This document shows positions 45,899-54,639 of a stretch of DNA of 64,000 bases, in pieces (within the stretch, counting starts at the first letter, position 1; each line of letters opens with the position of its first letter). The stretch is from an uncultured Clostridia bacterium (lineage in GTDB: Bacteria; Bacillota; Clostridia; Christensenellales; UBA3700). The DNA lies in contig CAMQSU010000003.1 in NCBI GenBank assembly GCA_947037025.1, forward strand, positions 30,641 through 94,640, read 5' to 3'. Below the pieces are notes generated by a model. It had not been told where the DNA came from. It was given only the letters and a program-made list of their open reading frames with translations, and made no database searches. Both the position numbers and the translations under genes were made by a program.

Positions 45899-46567
45899 AT
45901 GACAATAGGTAATGATTGGGATAATGTTCTTAAAGAGTATTTTTCATCGAATGATTATAGCTTGACTGCTGCAATGGTTGATGATGAATACTCAAGTTAT
46001 AAATGCTATCCGCCTAAAGATAAAATTTTCACCGCAATGCAAGACACTCCTTTTTGTGATGTGAAGGTCGTGATATTAGGTCAAGACCCTTACCACACTG
46101 ATTGCATGGCTGACGGCAGAGCATTTTCTGCTGATGTGGAAAAACTTCCGCCATCACTTGTGAATATTTTTAAAGCGATTAAGAATGATTATCCGCTATG
46201 CGAATTTGAGAGCGGAAGTCTTGAGTCATGGTCAAAGCAGGGTGTATTGCTTTTGAATACTTGCCTTAGCGTGAGGAAAGGCGAGCCACTGTCGCATAAG
46301 CATATAGGTTGGGAAAAATTAGTATCTAATATACTTAGAGCCGTGCTTGCAAAAGGCAATATCGTTTTGATGATATGGGGGAAGCCTAGCGAGAAGCTTA
46401 TTGCATCGCTACCTAATCCTGCAAGTAATCTATATTTGACGGCGCCGCACCCAAGCCCACTTTCGGCATACAGAGGTTTTTTTGAGTGTGGTCACTTTTT
46501 AGCATGTAATGAGTATTTGGATACTCCGATTGATTTTAGCACTTATAAAAATGATAAATCAGATTAA
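45899..46567 (+). CDS. ung: Uracil-DNA glycosylase, family 1
   Basis: 222 residues. The water-activating motif V-I-L-G-Q-D-P-Y-H and the DNA-intercalation motif A-P-H-P-S-P-L-S-A-Y-R-G-F-F are intact, with L-L-N-T-C-L-S-V between (the uracil-specific Asn). It removes uracil from DNA to start base excision repair. GGAAGG lies upstream of the ATG. Normal length for the family. It stands alone behind its own promoter. Confidence 0.96.
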   Translation: MTIGNDWDNVLKEYFSSNDYSLTAAMVDDEYSSYKCYPPKDKIFTAMQDTPFCDVKVVILGQDPYHTDCMADGRAFSADVEKLPPSLVNIFKAIKNDYPLCEFESGSLESWSKQGVLLLNTCLSVRKGEPLSHKHIGWEKLVSNILRAVLAKGNIVLMIWGKPSEKLIASLPNPASNLYLTAPHPSPLSAYRGFFECGHFLACNEYLDTPIDFSTYKNDKSD

Positions 46568-46702
46568 ATAATAATATGTATTTAGATAGTCTAACTAAAA
46601 TTATAAATCATAATAAATAATTTGTGCATGTGTAGAATGTGCACAGGAAAAGTAAGAATATATAAGATTAAATAAGATTATATATTATATTGTAGATTGC
46701 TG

Positions 46703-46731
46703 TTGTATAAATTGCTTGATAATGGTATAAT
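46703..46731 (+). promoter_or_regulatory. Promoter of the SCP2/ADH operon
   Basis: TTGTAT (46703-46708), 17 bases, TATAAT (46726-46731) preceded by TGG, an extended -10 form. The start codon of the first gene is 40 bases downstream. Confidence 0.65.
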
Positions 46732-46770
46732 GTAATGATTGAATAAAAAGTAACGCACATTAGGAGGATC

Positions 46771-47268
46771 ATGGGAAGGCGAATTTATAACGGCAGAATG
46801 AAGCTAGGTTTCATTGCTATGGAAAAAGGAATGAATAGATTAATAAAAGATGACCCTGAAGTGCGTGCATTTTCAGAAAAATTTGTGGACGGTTATAGAG
46901 TCCGTGTTTGTGTTTGCTCAAGTCAGCACGTAACGGTAGTGGAAAAATATAAAGATCAGTTTTATGGGTTTAAGGCTTCTAAACTTCCGAGTAAAGTTGA
47001 TATCGATATAGTATTTAAGTCGTACAAATGGATCCCCGAAATAATTTTAGGCAAATATGGGCTGATGGAGTCTTATAATAATCATCAAGTTGTCCTTAAA
47101 GGAAATATCGCTGAATCAATTTATATTGTGCATATTTTAGAGAAGTTGCTTACTTATTCTATGTCGAGAAAAAAGTATATCAAATTAAACCATAGAGAGC
47201 CTGAGCGTGTTATGTTTAGAGCTGCTATGGCGTTTCACATAATATTTGACAGGAGGCGTACGAAGTGA
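46771..47268 (+). CDS. SCP2-like (sterol carrier fold) small protein
   Basis: 165 residues. The middle reads V-D-I-D-I-V-F-K-S, then I-L-G-K-Y-G, then Q-V-V-L-K-G-N-I-A-E-S, matching the strand-loop-strand pattern of SCP2 lipid-binding domains (D-x-x-I-x-F-K ... G ... L-x-V-K-G-D). The match is by pattern only and moderate. AGGAGG precedes the ATG by three bases. The stop overlaps the next start (GTGA at 47265-47268). The two following genes are alcohol-dehydrogenase homologues, so a lipid or other hydrophobic substrate might be handled jointly. Confidence 0.55.
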   Translation: MGRRIYNGRMKLGFIAMEKGMNRLIKDDPEVRAFSEKFVDGYRVRVCVCSSQHVTVVEKYKDQFYGFKASKLPSKVDIDIVFKSYKWIPEIILGKYGLMESYNNHQVVLKGNIAESIYIVHILEKLLTYSMSRKKYIKLNHREPERVMFRAAMAFHIIFDRRRTK

Positions 47269-48461
47269 AAGATTATTTTGAGTTTTATAATCCTGTATCA
47301 CTAATCGCGGGGCAAAAATGCGTGCAGAGTCATCTGGCTGCGGAATTAAAATTGTTAGGATGCAAAAGAGTTATTGTTCTGTCTGATAATTATTGTAATG
47401 ATAATGGGCAGCTGAAAATTGTGAGAGATAATATTAATGCTGGCGGTATTAATATCGGTGGAGTTTACATAGATATTCCCTTTAATGGTAACCTTGTTGT
47501 TGTTAAACGGATTGCCGATTTGTGCAGAATTAATAGTTGTGATAGTATTGTTGCAGTCGGCGGCAGTTCCGTGCTAGAAACGGCGAAGTGCGTTAAAATT
47601 GTTTTGACTCAGAATGCTCACAATCTTGATGAACTGCAAGGTTATGATACTGTTAGATCTGGTTATAAAATGCCAATGATTTTGCTTCCTGTTATGTGCG
47701 GATCAGGTAGCGAGGTTAGCAATGTTTCTGTCATTCGTGATCGCATTCATAATAACAAAATTGAAATCGTAACATCAGAACTTTTCCCTAATGCGAGCTT
47801 GATTGATTCGCAGCTGATAGCTAACCTTTCTAAAGATAGAGTACTAGATTCAGCATTTGATGCTCTTGCTAATGCTATTGAAAGCGTATGCTGCTTGCAA
47901 CATAACCCGATATCTACAAGATATGCGTATATGGCAATAATGATAATTAGAGATAATTTGGAAAAAGCATTGAAAGGTGGCAAGAATACAATTAATTTAC
48001 AAAAGTTAATGGAGGCTGCGTCGCTGGCTGGTGTAGCTCAAAGTAGTAGTATGCTTGGTAGTGTCCATAGTATTTGTCATGGTATTTCTATTATTCTTGA
48101 CGTGAATCATGCAACCGCCGTGGGCGAGGTTTTGCCGCGTGTGCTTAAGTATAATATTGAAAGCTCTAAGGAAATGTATGGAAAAATGCTTTTTTATATC
48201 CTACCTGAAAGTGAGTATGTTTCTACGCCTAAAGAGAAACGTGCGGAAGTATTTTATACCTTTTTGCATGATTGGTATATGCAGCTAAAAAGAGGTATCA
48301 AGGATATGAAAACACTTGCAGAGCATGGATTATCTGTAGATAATATAGATGAAATTACTGGCAAGGCACTGATGGATGGTGCGAATCTTACTAATCCTCG
48401 TCACATTGATGATAATGCAATTAAGTTGATACTAACAAATATTTTGGAGGGCAAGCTATGA
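47265..48461 (+). CDS. Iron-containing alcohol dehydrogenase homologue, altered metal site
   Basis: 398 residues. The nucleotide-binding motifs V-A-V-G-G-S-S-V-L-E-T and P-V-M-C-G-S-G-S-E-V-S are conserved. The metal-ligand region reads F-D-A-L-A-N-A-I-E, so the usual His of D-A-L-T-H-A-I-E is Asn203, while Asp199, His268 (G-S-V-H-S-I-C-H) and His282 are kept. The start is GTG with AGGAGG upstream and overlaps the SCP2-like stop. It probably keeps NAD(P) binding; whether it is an active dehydrogenase is unclear. It is coupled to the next gene by an ATGA overlap. Confidence 0.82.
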   Translation: MKDYFEFYNPVSLIAGQKCVQSHLAAELKLLGCKRVIVLSDNYCNDNGQLKIVRDNINAGGINIGGVYIDIPFNGNLVVVKRIADLCRINSCDSIVAVGGSSVLETAKCVKIVLTQNAHNLDELQGYDTVRSGYKMPMILLPVMCGSGSEVSNVSVIRDRIHNNKIEIVTSELFPNASLIDSQLIANLSKDRVLDSAFDALANAIESVCCLQHNPISTRYAYMAIMIIRDNLEKALKGGKNTINLQKLMEAASLAGVAQSSSMLGSVHSICHGISIILDVNHATAVGEVLPRVLKYNIESSKEMYGKMLFYILPESEYVSTPKEKRAEVFYTFLHDWYMQLKRGIKDMKTLAEHGLSVDNIDEITGKALMDGANLTNPRHIDDNAIKLILTNILEGKL

Positions 48462-49618
48462 GCGGACAGTTTTGCAATAAAGCAAAAATAATGGTAGGTG
48501 ATGAAGCGTTAGAGCGTATCAGCTTCGAAATTTATAATTGCAACTGTACAAGAATTTTTATCATAGTGGATACGCAAAGCGTTTCGACTGGTGCTTCAAA
48601 GATGCTTGAGCGGATTATTAATTATACTGATGTTACTGTGACATATGTTAAGTTGCGAGTGAAGAAATATGCAACAATTGATGATGCTGTACTTGCACAT
48701 AAAATATTCCGCGATTCAAAATGCGAGTTTATCATTTGCTTAGGCGGTGATGTTGTTACTAATATTGCTATGGCTGTCAAGCTGATGGCAAACCTCGGCA
48801 GCACAAATATATTTGGATCAAGTAACTATGTTGCGGAAGATAAAATTCCGCTTATGTTAGTACCAACTAATGTAAACAACTTTAATAATGTTAATTTTGG
48901 AGTTGGGCGTGCTGTTATATTTGACGAAAACAATGTAAGCAGAACCCTCACTGGTCGTACTCTAGCTCCTAATCATATTGTTATAGATAAACGTATGATT
49001 ATAAAAGTGAAAAATTATGTGCAAGATATTAGGGTTGTGATGGCTGTAGGTATGTCTTTGATTGCTCTTATGGAAGAAGAAACTCCGCTTAGTGCAAAGG
49101 TATTTAGCTTTGCTGCACTTGATATTGCTAGAGATCAGCTTTTTGATGAAAAAGTCAATTTGAAAAAATATCCAGATAAAATTATCAATGCAATTGTGAA
49201 TGCTAATATCGCATACTCTGGTAGTTATCTTAATGTTTTCGCTGAAGTGGTTGCAAATATTGCAGAGCGTAAAAATTTGCAATATTACCATGTTTTTGCA
49301 TGTATGATTGATAGGCAGCTTGCAATTGCTGCTAATAGATTGGATGATGTTGATGTTAGTACACTAGGAATTTATATAGGAGATGAGGGGTTCTTTTGCT
49401 TGCCAAATAATGAAAGGCGTATTTATGTGATAGGTGTTTTTAGGTGTATCCTTAGCAAAATAAATCAAAACTTAGGTCTTACAAAGACTCTTACTGAGTT
49501 AGGCGTTACTCCTGATGATGCGGAAAGTATAATTAATGAGGTTGTAGCACAGATAAGCCCTAGAGCATCTGAAACGCAAATTGCAAATGTAAAAGAATTA
49601 ATTAATTATACGCTATAA
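48458..49618 (+). CDS. Degenerate iron-alcohol-dehydrogenase homologue (pseudoenzyme)
   Basis: 386 residues that align along their length with the preceding dehydrogenase. The nucleotide site is reduced to L-G-G-D-V-V-T-N, the G-S-G-S-E motif is replaced by N-N-F-N-N-V-N, and the metal-ligand segments read A-V-G-M-S-L-I-A-L and L-N-V-F-A-E-V-V-A, with Asp and His ligands lost. The frame is intact, with a good ribosome site (GGAGG), so it is not a decaying gene. It may be a structural partner of the upstream homologue. ATG overlaps the upstream stop. Confidence 0.72.
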   Translation: MSGQFCNKAKIMVGDEALERISFEIYNCNCTRIFIIVDTQSVSTGASKMLERIINYTDVTVTYVKLRVKKYATIDDAVLAHKIFRDSKCEFIICLGGDVVTNIAMAVKLMANLGSTNIFGSSNYVAEDKIPLMLVPTNVNNFNNVNFGVGRAVIFDENNVSRTLTGRTLAPNHIVIDKRMIIKVKNYVQDIRVVMAVGMSLIALMEEETPLSAKVFSFAALDIARDQLFDEKVNLKKYPDKIINAIVNANIAYSGSYLNVFAEVVANIAERKNLQYYHVFACMIDRQLAIAANRLDDVDVSTLGIYIGDEGFFCLPNNERRIYVIGVFRCILSKINQNLGLTKTLTELGVTPDDAESIINEVVAQISPRASETQIANVKELINYTL

Positions 49619-49687
49619 TATATTTTAAATATTTATATTCTATAATTATAATATTGTTTGTTGACTAATTTAATAATAAATATTTTT

Positions 49688-49721
49688 ATACTGTTACCTT
49701 AACTGGTGGCAGTATTTTTTT
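49688..49721 (+). terminator. Terminator of the SCP2/ADH operon
   Basis: ATACTGTTACC (49688-49698) pairs with GGTGGCAGTAT (49705-49715), with two G-T pairs, followed by seven T residues. The rest of the 49619-49956 gap is AT-rich with no supported gene. Confidence 0.85.
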
Positions 49722-49956
49722 GTTTATTTTATGTATTATCTAATAAAGTATGGTCATAATCGTACTACAAGCGATGTGATTGAAAAAATACTTTTTATAT
49801 TATCATCGCATTGTATGAAGTCGAATCTACATTTTATTGCTGAGGCAATGCTAATTAGTCACGCTAAGAAAAATATGTTTGAAAAATAAAAAATAAAAGC
49901 AATTTGTGTATAAATCTATATTTTCATGTCAACACTCTATAAGAAGCGAGGTGGAT

Positions 49957-50409
49957 ATGAAAAAATTTTCTATAATAATTACAGTTGTGATACTTATCAT
50001 TGCTACATACTCCGTGCCGACTCTTATGCGAGATAATGAGGGTGAATCGGTAAGTGTAAGTTATTACACTCACGGTGATGTCACAGGAAAATCTACATAT
50101 ATGTTTGACGATATTTACTTGACGAATTGCGATTACAGTCAAGCGAAAAAAACAGAGCGTGAGTTAGTTAATGTTGTAGGTATAAGTTATACTTTAGCAG
50201 GGAATTATGACAAGTTTTGCGAGGTGCTAAATACATACGGAATTGTAGTGCTTAGCACTGAGATAGTAGGCAATATACATATCATTTATGGTCGGTCAGA
50301 GCGGTGCGGTCAAACACGTATTGTTGATGGCATTGCTGTTAATATTCAGGTCGCTATAAGGGATGATGTTATTACGATAGGTACTCCACTTATCATGGGG
50401 AGCTATTGA
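49957..50409 (+). CDS. YwmB-like exported protein
   Basis: About 150 residues with an N-terminal membrane anchor (K-K-F-S-I-I-I-T-V-V-I-L-I-I-A). The C-terminal end V-I-T-I-G-T-P-L-I-M-G-S-Y resembles the G-x-P-x-I-x-G-S-Y closure of YwmB (DUF1779) proteins. In Bacillus ywmB lies in the same neighbourhood as spoIID and spoIIQ, which fits the next gene. ATG 49957 has AGG five bases upstream in GAGGTGG; the longer frame lacks a ribosome site. Function of the family is unknown. Confidence 0.5.
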   Translation: MKKFSIIITVVILIIATYSVPTLMRDNEGESVSVSYYTHGDVTGKSTYMFDDIYLTNCDYSQAKKTERELVNVVGISYTLAGNYDKFCEVLNTYGIVVLSTEIVGNIHIIYGRSERCGQTRIVDGIAVNIQVAIRDDVITIGTPLIMGSY

Positions 50410-50432
50410 ATAAATTTTACGGAGGTTTTTTA

Positions 50433-51089
50433 ATGGAAAAGAAGCAAACAAGTTTTAGTCTAAACAAAGTCACATCATTTTTGAAGCGTAATATTTATTA
50501 TGTGCTTATGATAGGGTGTGTGCTTGCAATCGGTGCGATAGTTACGACTGTTGCCCTAGTTAATAGTCAAGATACGATTATTGATGCAGGTGGTAATCCA
50601 CCTATCGTAACTCCTGATCCTACGCCAGATCCTGAGCCAGAGCCAGATCCAGATCCACCTGTCATAGTAAGAGATTTTATAGTAACTATGCCAGTTATGG
50701 GCGGAACAATTGCTGATTCATTTAATGATACAGTGCTTGTTTGGAATGATACTCTTGGCAAACATACTACTCATCAAGCTCTTGATATTGCAGGGGCGCT
50801 TGGTTCAAATATCATTGCTGGTTTTGAGGGTGTGATTGAGAGCATAACAACAGATTTTGCAAATGGTTCTATAGTGACTATTAAGCAACAAGATGGGTTT
50901 ACATCAGTATACACTCTTGTTGATAATGTAAAAGTAAAAGTTGGCGATAAAGTAGGAGATCAAACTGTTATCGGCACGATCGGTACATTTGTATTTGAGT
51001 CGGCTGAAGCCCCTCATGTGCATTATGAGCTGCATAAAGATGGCGTTTTGGTAAACCCAGAACTTTATATGTTATCAGACGGAAAATAA
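50433..51089 (+). CDS. spoIIQ: SpoIIQ-like M23 (LytM) peptidase
   Basis: 218 residues. A membrane helix at about 27-48 is followed by a Pro/Asp/Glu linker (P-D-P-T-P-D-P-E-P-E-P) and a LytM domain. Zinc ligands are intact: H-x-x-x-D in T-H-Q-A-L-D-I-A-G and H-x-H in P-H-V-H-Y-E-L-H. SpoIIQ is made in the forespore and links it to the mother cell during engulfment. In Bacillus the peptidase site is degenerate, while clostridial forms keep it, as here. ATG 50433 has GGAGG seven bases upstream. The upstream gene and dpaAB support the sporulation call. Confidence 0.8.
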   Translation: MEKKQTSFSLNKVTSFLKRNIYYVLMIGCVLAIGAIVTTVALVNSQDTIIDAGGNPPIVTPDPTPDPEPEPDPDPPVIVRDFIVTMPVMGGTIADSFNDTVLVWNDTLGKHTTHQALDIAGALGSNIIAGFEGVIESITTDFANGSIVTIKQQDGFTSVYTLVDNVKVKVGDKVGDQTVIGTIGTFVFESAEAPHVHYELHKDGVLVNPELYMLSDGK

Positions 51090-51214
51090 TATTAATTACT
51101 GTTAATTTATTTGGTAACTCTATAATCTATAAATTTTTGACAATTTAGTGGCTAAAATGTAATGTGTTTGAGCCTGCCACTAATATCATCAAATCAATGT
51201 GAATATCATGATAG

Positions 51215-51245
51215 AAGCTACAGCTGTAAGGCGGTAGCTTTTTTC
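51215..51245 (+). terminator. Terminator after the SpoIIQ-like gene
   Basis: AAGCTAC (51215-51221) pairs with GTAGCTT (51234-51240), followed by TTTTTT. The 51090-51442 gap otherwise holds the ychF promoter and no gene. Confidence 0.7.
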
Positions 51246-51302
51246 GCACTATATTTAGCTTTATATAGTGTATTTTAGTAAGGCATTGCTGCTTATTTTT
51301 GC

Positions 51303-51332
51303 TTGACAAAACAGCGTATTATAAGTTATAAT
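51303..51332 (+). promoter_or_regulatory. Sigma-A promoter of ychF
   Basis: TTGACA (51303-51308), 18 bases, TATAAT (51327-51332), about 110 bases before the start codon. Confidence 0.83.
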
Positions 51333-51442
51333 GTATTGCTATAAATTAGCGGCTTATATTTGAAGTCGCAAATTTAATATTATATTAAATACAAGTGATA
51401 AGTGTTGTGATTCTGCACTTGTCAAAAAGAGGAGTTTTGTTT

Positions 51443-52534
51443 ATGAAGTTAGGTGTTGTTGGATTGCCAAATGTCGGCAAAAGTACGTTGTTTAATGCTA
51501 TCACTCAAGCAGGTGCGGAGAGTGCAAATTATCCGTTCTGTACGATTGAGCCGAATGTCGGAGTCGTGGCTGTGCCAGACTTTAGACTTGACGCGCTTGC
51601 TAAACTATATACTAGTAAAAAAATGGTTCCTACTTACCTTGAGTTTGTAGACATTGCAGGTCTTGTTAAGGGTGCTTCTCGCGGTGAGGGATTAGGTAAT
51701 AAATTTCTATCTCACATTCGTGAGGTAGATGCTATTGTCCATGTTGTTAGATGCTTTGAGGATATTAATATCACTCACGTTGATGGAAACGTTGATCCTA
51801 TTCGTGATATTGAAACAATTAACTTAGAGTTGATTTTTGCTGATATGGACTCTGTTTTTAAGCGTCTTACTAAAGCTAAAAGTGGCGCAAAAAGTGGTGA
51901 TAAAAAGTTGCTTGTAGAAATTGAATTGCTAGAGAGAATTTATCAGGTTTTAGAGTCAGGTATGCCTGTCCGCTCTATTGACTTTAATGAGGAAGAAGTT
52001 CTTCAGGCTAAGGATCTTTATTTGCTTACAACTAAACCTGTTATTTATGCTGCTAATATTGCAGAAGATGAGATTGGCACAGAAAATAGCATGGTTAAAA
52101 GTGTCCGTGAATTTGCTGATAAAGAGGGTGCTAGTGTTGTAGTTTTATCTGCAAAAATAGAAGAAGATATATCATCGATTGATGATGACGATGAGCGTAA
52201 AATGTTTGCTGATGAATATGGTTTATCTCAAAGTGGACTTGATGTTTTAGTTTCTTGTTGTTATGAGCTTTTAGGTTTGATATCATACCTTACTGCCGGA
52301 GAGAAAGAAACTCGTGCTTGGACTATCGAGCGTGGGACTAAAGCACCGCAAGCTGCGGGCAAAATTCATAGTGATTTTGAAAAAGGCTTTATTCGTGCGG
52401 AAATAATTGACTTTGAAGTGTTGCTTGAGCTAGGATCTTACAATGCTGCAAAAGAAAAGGGCAAAGTTAGATCAGAGGGTAAAGAGTACGTTATAAAAGA
52501 TGGCGATGTCGTTTTGTTTAGGTTTAACGTTTAA
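51443..52534 (+). CDS. ychF: YchF/OLA1 ribosome-binding P-loop NTPase
   Basis: 363 residues. G1 is G-L-P-N-V-G-K-S-T-L-F-N, G3 is F-V-D-I-A-G-L-V-K-G-A-S-R-G-E-G-L-G-N-K-F-L-S-H-I (split here for length only), and the C-terminal TGS domain has K-A-P-Q-A-A-G-K-I-H-S-D-F-E-K-G-F-I-R-A-E. YchF prefers ATP over GTP and binds ribosomes. ATG 51443 lies eight bases after GAGGAG; the longer frame from 51395 is not supported. The next gene is argS, 74 bases on. Confidence 0.95.
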   Translation: MKLGVVGLPNVGKSTLFNAITQAGAESANYPFCTIEPNVGVVAVPDFRLDALAKLYTSKKMVPTYLEFVDIAGLVKGASRGEGLGNKFLSHIREVDAIVHVVRCFEDINITHVDGNVDPIRDIETINLELIFADMDSVFKRLTKAKSGAKSGDKKLLVEIELLERIYQVLESGMPVRSIDFNEEEVLQAKDLYLLTTKPVIYAANIAEDEIGTENSMVKSVREFADKEGASVVVLSAKIEEDISSIDDDDERKMFADEYGLSQSGLDVLVSCCYELLGLISYLTAGEKETRAWTIERGTKAPQAAGKIHSDFEKGFIRAEIIDFEVLLELGSYNAAKEKGKVRSEGKEYVIKDGDVVLFRFNV

Positions 52535-52608
52535 TTATATATATTGTAGTTAGTTGATTTTTTATTGCTACAATGAGTGGCTAGTTTTTATTAAGAGAGG
52601 TTTTGGTT

Positions 52609-54297
52609 ATGGATTATAAATTAGAGATTGCTAAACTTATTAGCATTGATGATGTATGCTTAGAGGAAATATTAGACTTGGTTATGCCAGCAAAAGATAC
52701 TGCTGTTGCTGATTGGGCTTTTCCATGCTTTAAGTATGCTAAGGCTCTTCGCAAAGCTCCTAACATGATTGCTAGCGAAGTTGTAGATAATATTAGCAAG
52801 CCGGATTTTATTGCTAGTATTGAGGCTGTTAATGGTTATGTTAATTTTAAACTATCTAAATTAAGCTACGCTAAGGGTGTGGTTGATGCAGCTTGTTCTG
52901 CCGGTACAAACTATGGCGATAGTAACTTAGGTGCAGGCAAGACTATTTGTATTGATTACTCTAGTATCAATATAGCTAAACCTTTTCACATGGGGCATTT
53001 GTCAACTACTGTTATTGGTGCAAGTCTTTACAGAATTTTAGGCAAGCTTGGTTATAATGTTGTTGGCATTAATCATTTAGGTGATTGGGGTACGCAGTTT
53101 GGAAAACTAATTGTAGCATACAAATTATGGGGCGATAAGGATGATGTAAACGCTCGCGGAATTAATTCGCTATTAGAAGTTTATGTCAAATTTCATAAAG
53201 AGGCGGAGAGCAAGCCAGAGCTGAATGATGAGGCAAGGGCTTGGTTTAAGAAGATTGAAGATGGTAACAAAGAAGCAATTGATTTATTCCTTTGGTTTAA
53301 AGAAGTAACGATGCGTGATGTTAGCAAAATTTACGATAGACTTCATGTCGCATTCGATAGCTACAACGGCGAGAGTTTCTATAATGATAAAATGCAGCCT
53401 GTATTAGATGAGCTTGAGGCGAAAGGGTTGACTAAAATTAGTGACGGCGCTACTATTGTAGAGTTTCCTAATGATGAGATGACACCTTGTTTGCTTAAAA
53501 AAGCTGATGGCGCTACATTATATGCTACTCGTGATATGGCAGCGGCGTTCTATCGCAAAAATACTTACAACTTTTATAAAACTTTATATGTTGTTGCATA
53601 TCAACAAAACTTGCACTTCAAACAGTTTTTTAAGGTTATCGATATGATGGGGCATGAATGGGCAAGTGATTTGGTTCATGTGCCGTTCGGTATGGTTAGT
53701 ATAGAGGGTGGTAAACTTTCTACTCGTGAAGGCAATGTTGTTTTTGTTGAGGATGTTCTTGATACTGCAAAGGCACGCGCACTTAGCGTAATCAATGAAA
53801 AAAATCCTGACCTTGATAATAAAGATAGTGTGGCAGAGATGATCGGTACTGGTGCAGTAGTATTTGGTGTGCTTACTGGCAATAGGATTAAAGATATCAG
53901 CTTTAGTTATGATAAAGTACTTAACTTTGATGGCGAGACTGGTCCTTACGTTCAGTATACGTATGCTAGATGCAACTCTTTGATTGAGAAGATTGCGAAA
54001 GATGGCGGCGAAATAGATTATTCTACATTTGAAAAGCCTGAAGCTTATGAGCTTATTAAACTTATTGATCGCTATCCTGCTGTAGTTGCTGATAGCGGCG
54101 CTAAATATGAGCCTTCTCTTGTGACTAGACATCTGCTTGCTATTGCAGGGCAGTTTAATAAGTTTTATATAGAGCAAAATATATCTAACTCTGATAGCGG
54201 TGAGAAAAACGCAAGATTACTTCTAGTTGGTATCGTTCGTGATATTATAGGTAGCGGTATGGCTCTGTTAGGTATTGAATGCCCGTCTAAAATGTAA
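52609..54297 (+). CDS. argS: Arginyl-tRNA synthetase
   Basis: 562 residues. The class I signature H-x-G-H is H-M-G-H in A-K-P-F-H-M-G-H-L, and the K-M-S-K-S loop is replaced by L-S-T-R-E-G-N, both usual for ArgS. The N-terminal Add-1 domain and C-terminal anticodon-binding DALR domain are present. It charges tRNA-Arg. The start ATG 52609 follows GAGAGG by eight bases; a TTG six bases earlier is less likely. It is probably read with ychF. Confidence 0.96.
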   Translation: MDYKLEIAKLISIDDVCLEEILDLVMPAKDTAVADWAFPCFKYAKALRKAPNMIASEVVDNISKPDFIASIEAVNGYVNFKLSKLSYAKGVVDAACSAGTNYGDSNLGAGKTICIDYSSINIAKPFHMGHLSTTVIGASLYRILGKLGYNVVGINHLGDWGTQFGKLIVAYKLWGDKDDVNARGINSLLEVYVKFHKEAESKPELNDEARAWFKKIEDGNKEAIDLFLWFKEVTMRDVSKIYDRLHVAFDSYNGESFYNDKMQPVLDELEAKGLTKISDGATIVEFPNDEMTPCLLKKADGATLYATRDMAAAFYRKNTYNFYKTLYVVAYQQNLHFKQFFKVIDMMGHEWASDLVHVPFGMVSIEGGKLSTREGNVVFVEDVLDTAKARALSVINEKNPDLDNKDSVAEMIGTGAVVFGVLTGNRIKDISFSYDKVLNFDGETGPYVQYTYARCNSLIEKIAKDGGEIDYSTFEKPEAYELIKLIDRYPAVVADSGAKYEPSLVTRHLLAIAGQFNKFYIEQNISNSDSGEKNARLLLVGIVRDIIGSGMALLGIECPSKM

Positions 54298-54374
54298 TGA
54301 CCATTATGATAGTTGAAAAGGTATAGCATAATGTATATTGTATTATGTATTATATTGCATATTATGTAAATAAT

Positions 54375-54409
54375 AAAGACGTCATGCTTAATTGTATGCC
54401 GTCTTTTTT
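54375..54409 (+). terminator. Intrinsic terminator of argS
   Basis: AAAGACG and CAT (54375-54385) pair with ATG and CGTCTTT (54396-54406) across one mismatch, followed by T residues. Confidence 0.78.
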
Positions 54410-54486
54410 CATGTGTTTTCAATAATGATATATACCATACTTATATTAACATTAAGATTTCATTATATGCAATTAGTATTATTGCC

Positions 54487-54515
54487 TTGCTATTCCTTTA
54501 GAATTGTTGTATAAT
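54487..54515 (+). promoter_or_regulatory. Promoter of the CofE-like gene
   Basis: TTGCTA (54487-54492), 17 bases, TATAAT (54510-54515). The leader of about 118 bases before 54640 shows no strong hairpin and no gene. Confidence 0.6.
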
Positions 54516-54639
54516 ATCCAAGGTAAGACATATTGATACATCCTGCATACTAGCAAGGTAACTTATGTCGATTAGTAGCACACGATTTTTGTTTAAGACT
54601 GTGTACTGCTATTGATTTTATTAATTTAGGAGGGTTTTT

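Noticed and set aside
49731..49889. A 52-codon plus-strand ORF between the ADH operon terminator and the YwmB-like gene
   Set aside because: It begins a few bases after a strong terminator, has no ribosome site, and its sequence matches nothing recognised; likely chance.
53584..54177. Long minus-strand ORF opposite argS
   Set aside because: Shadow of a highly conserved gene in another frame; no ribosome site and implausible composition.
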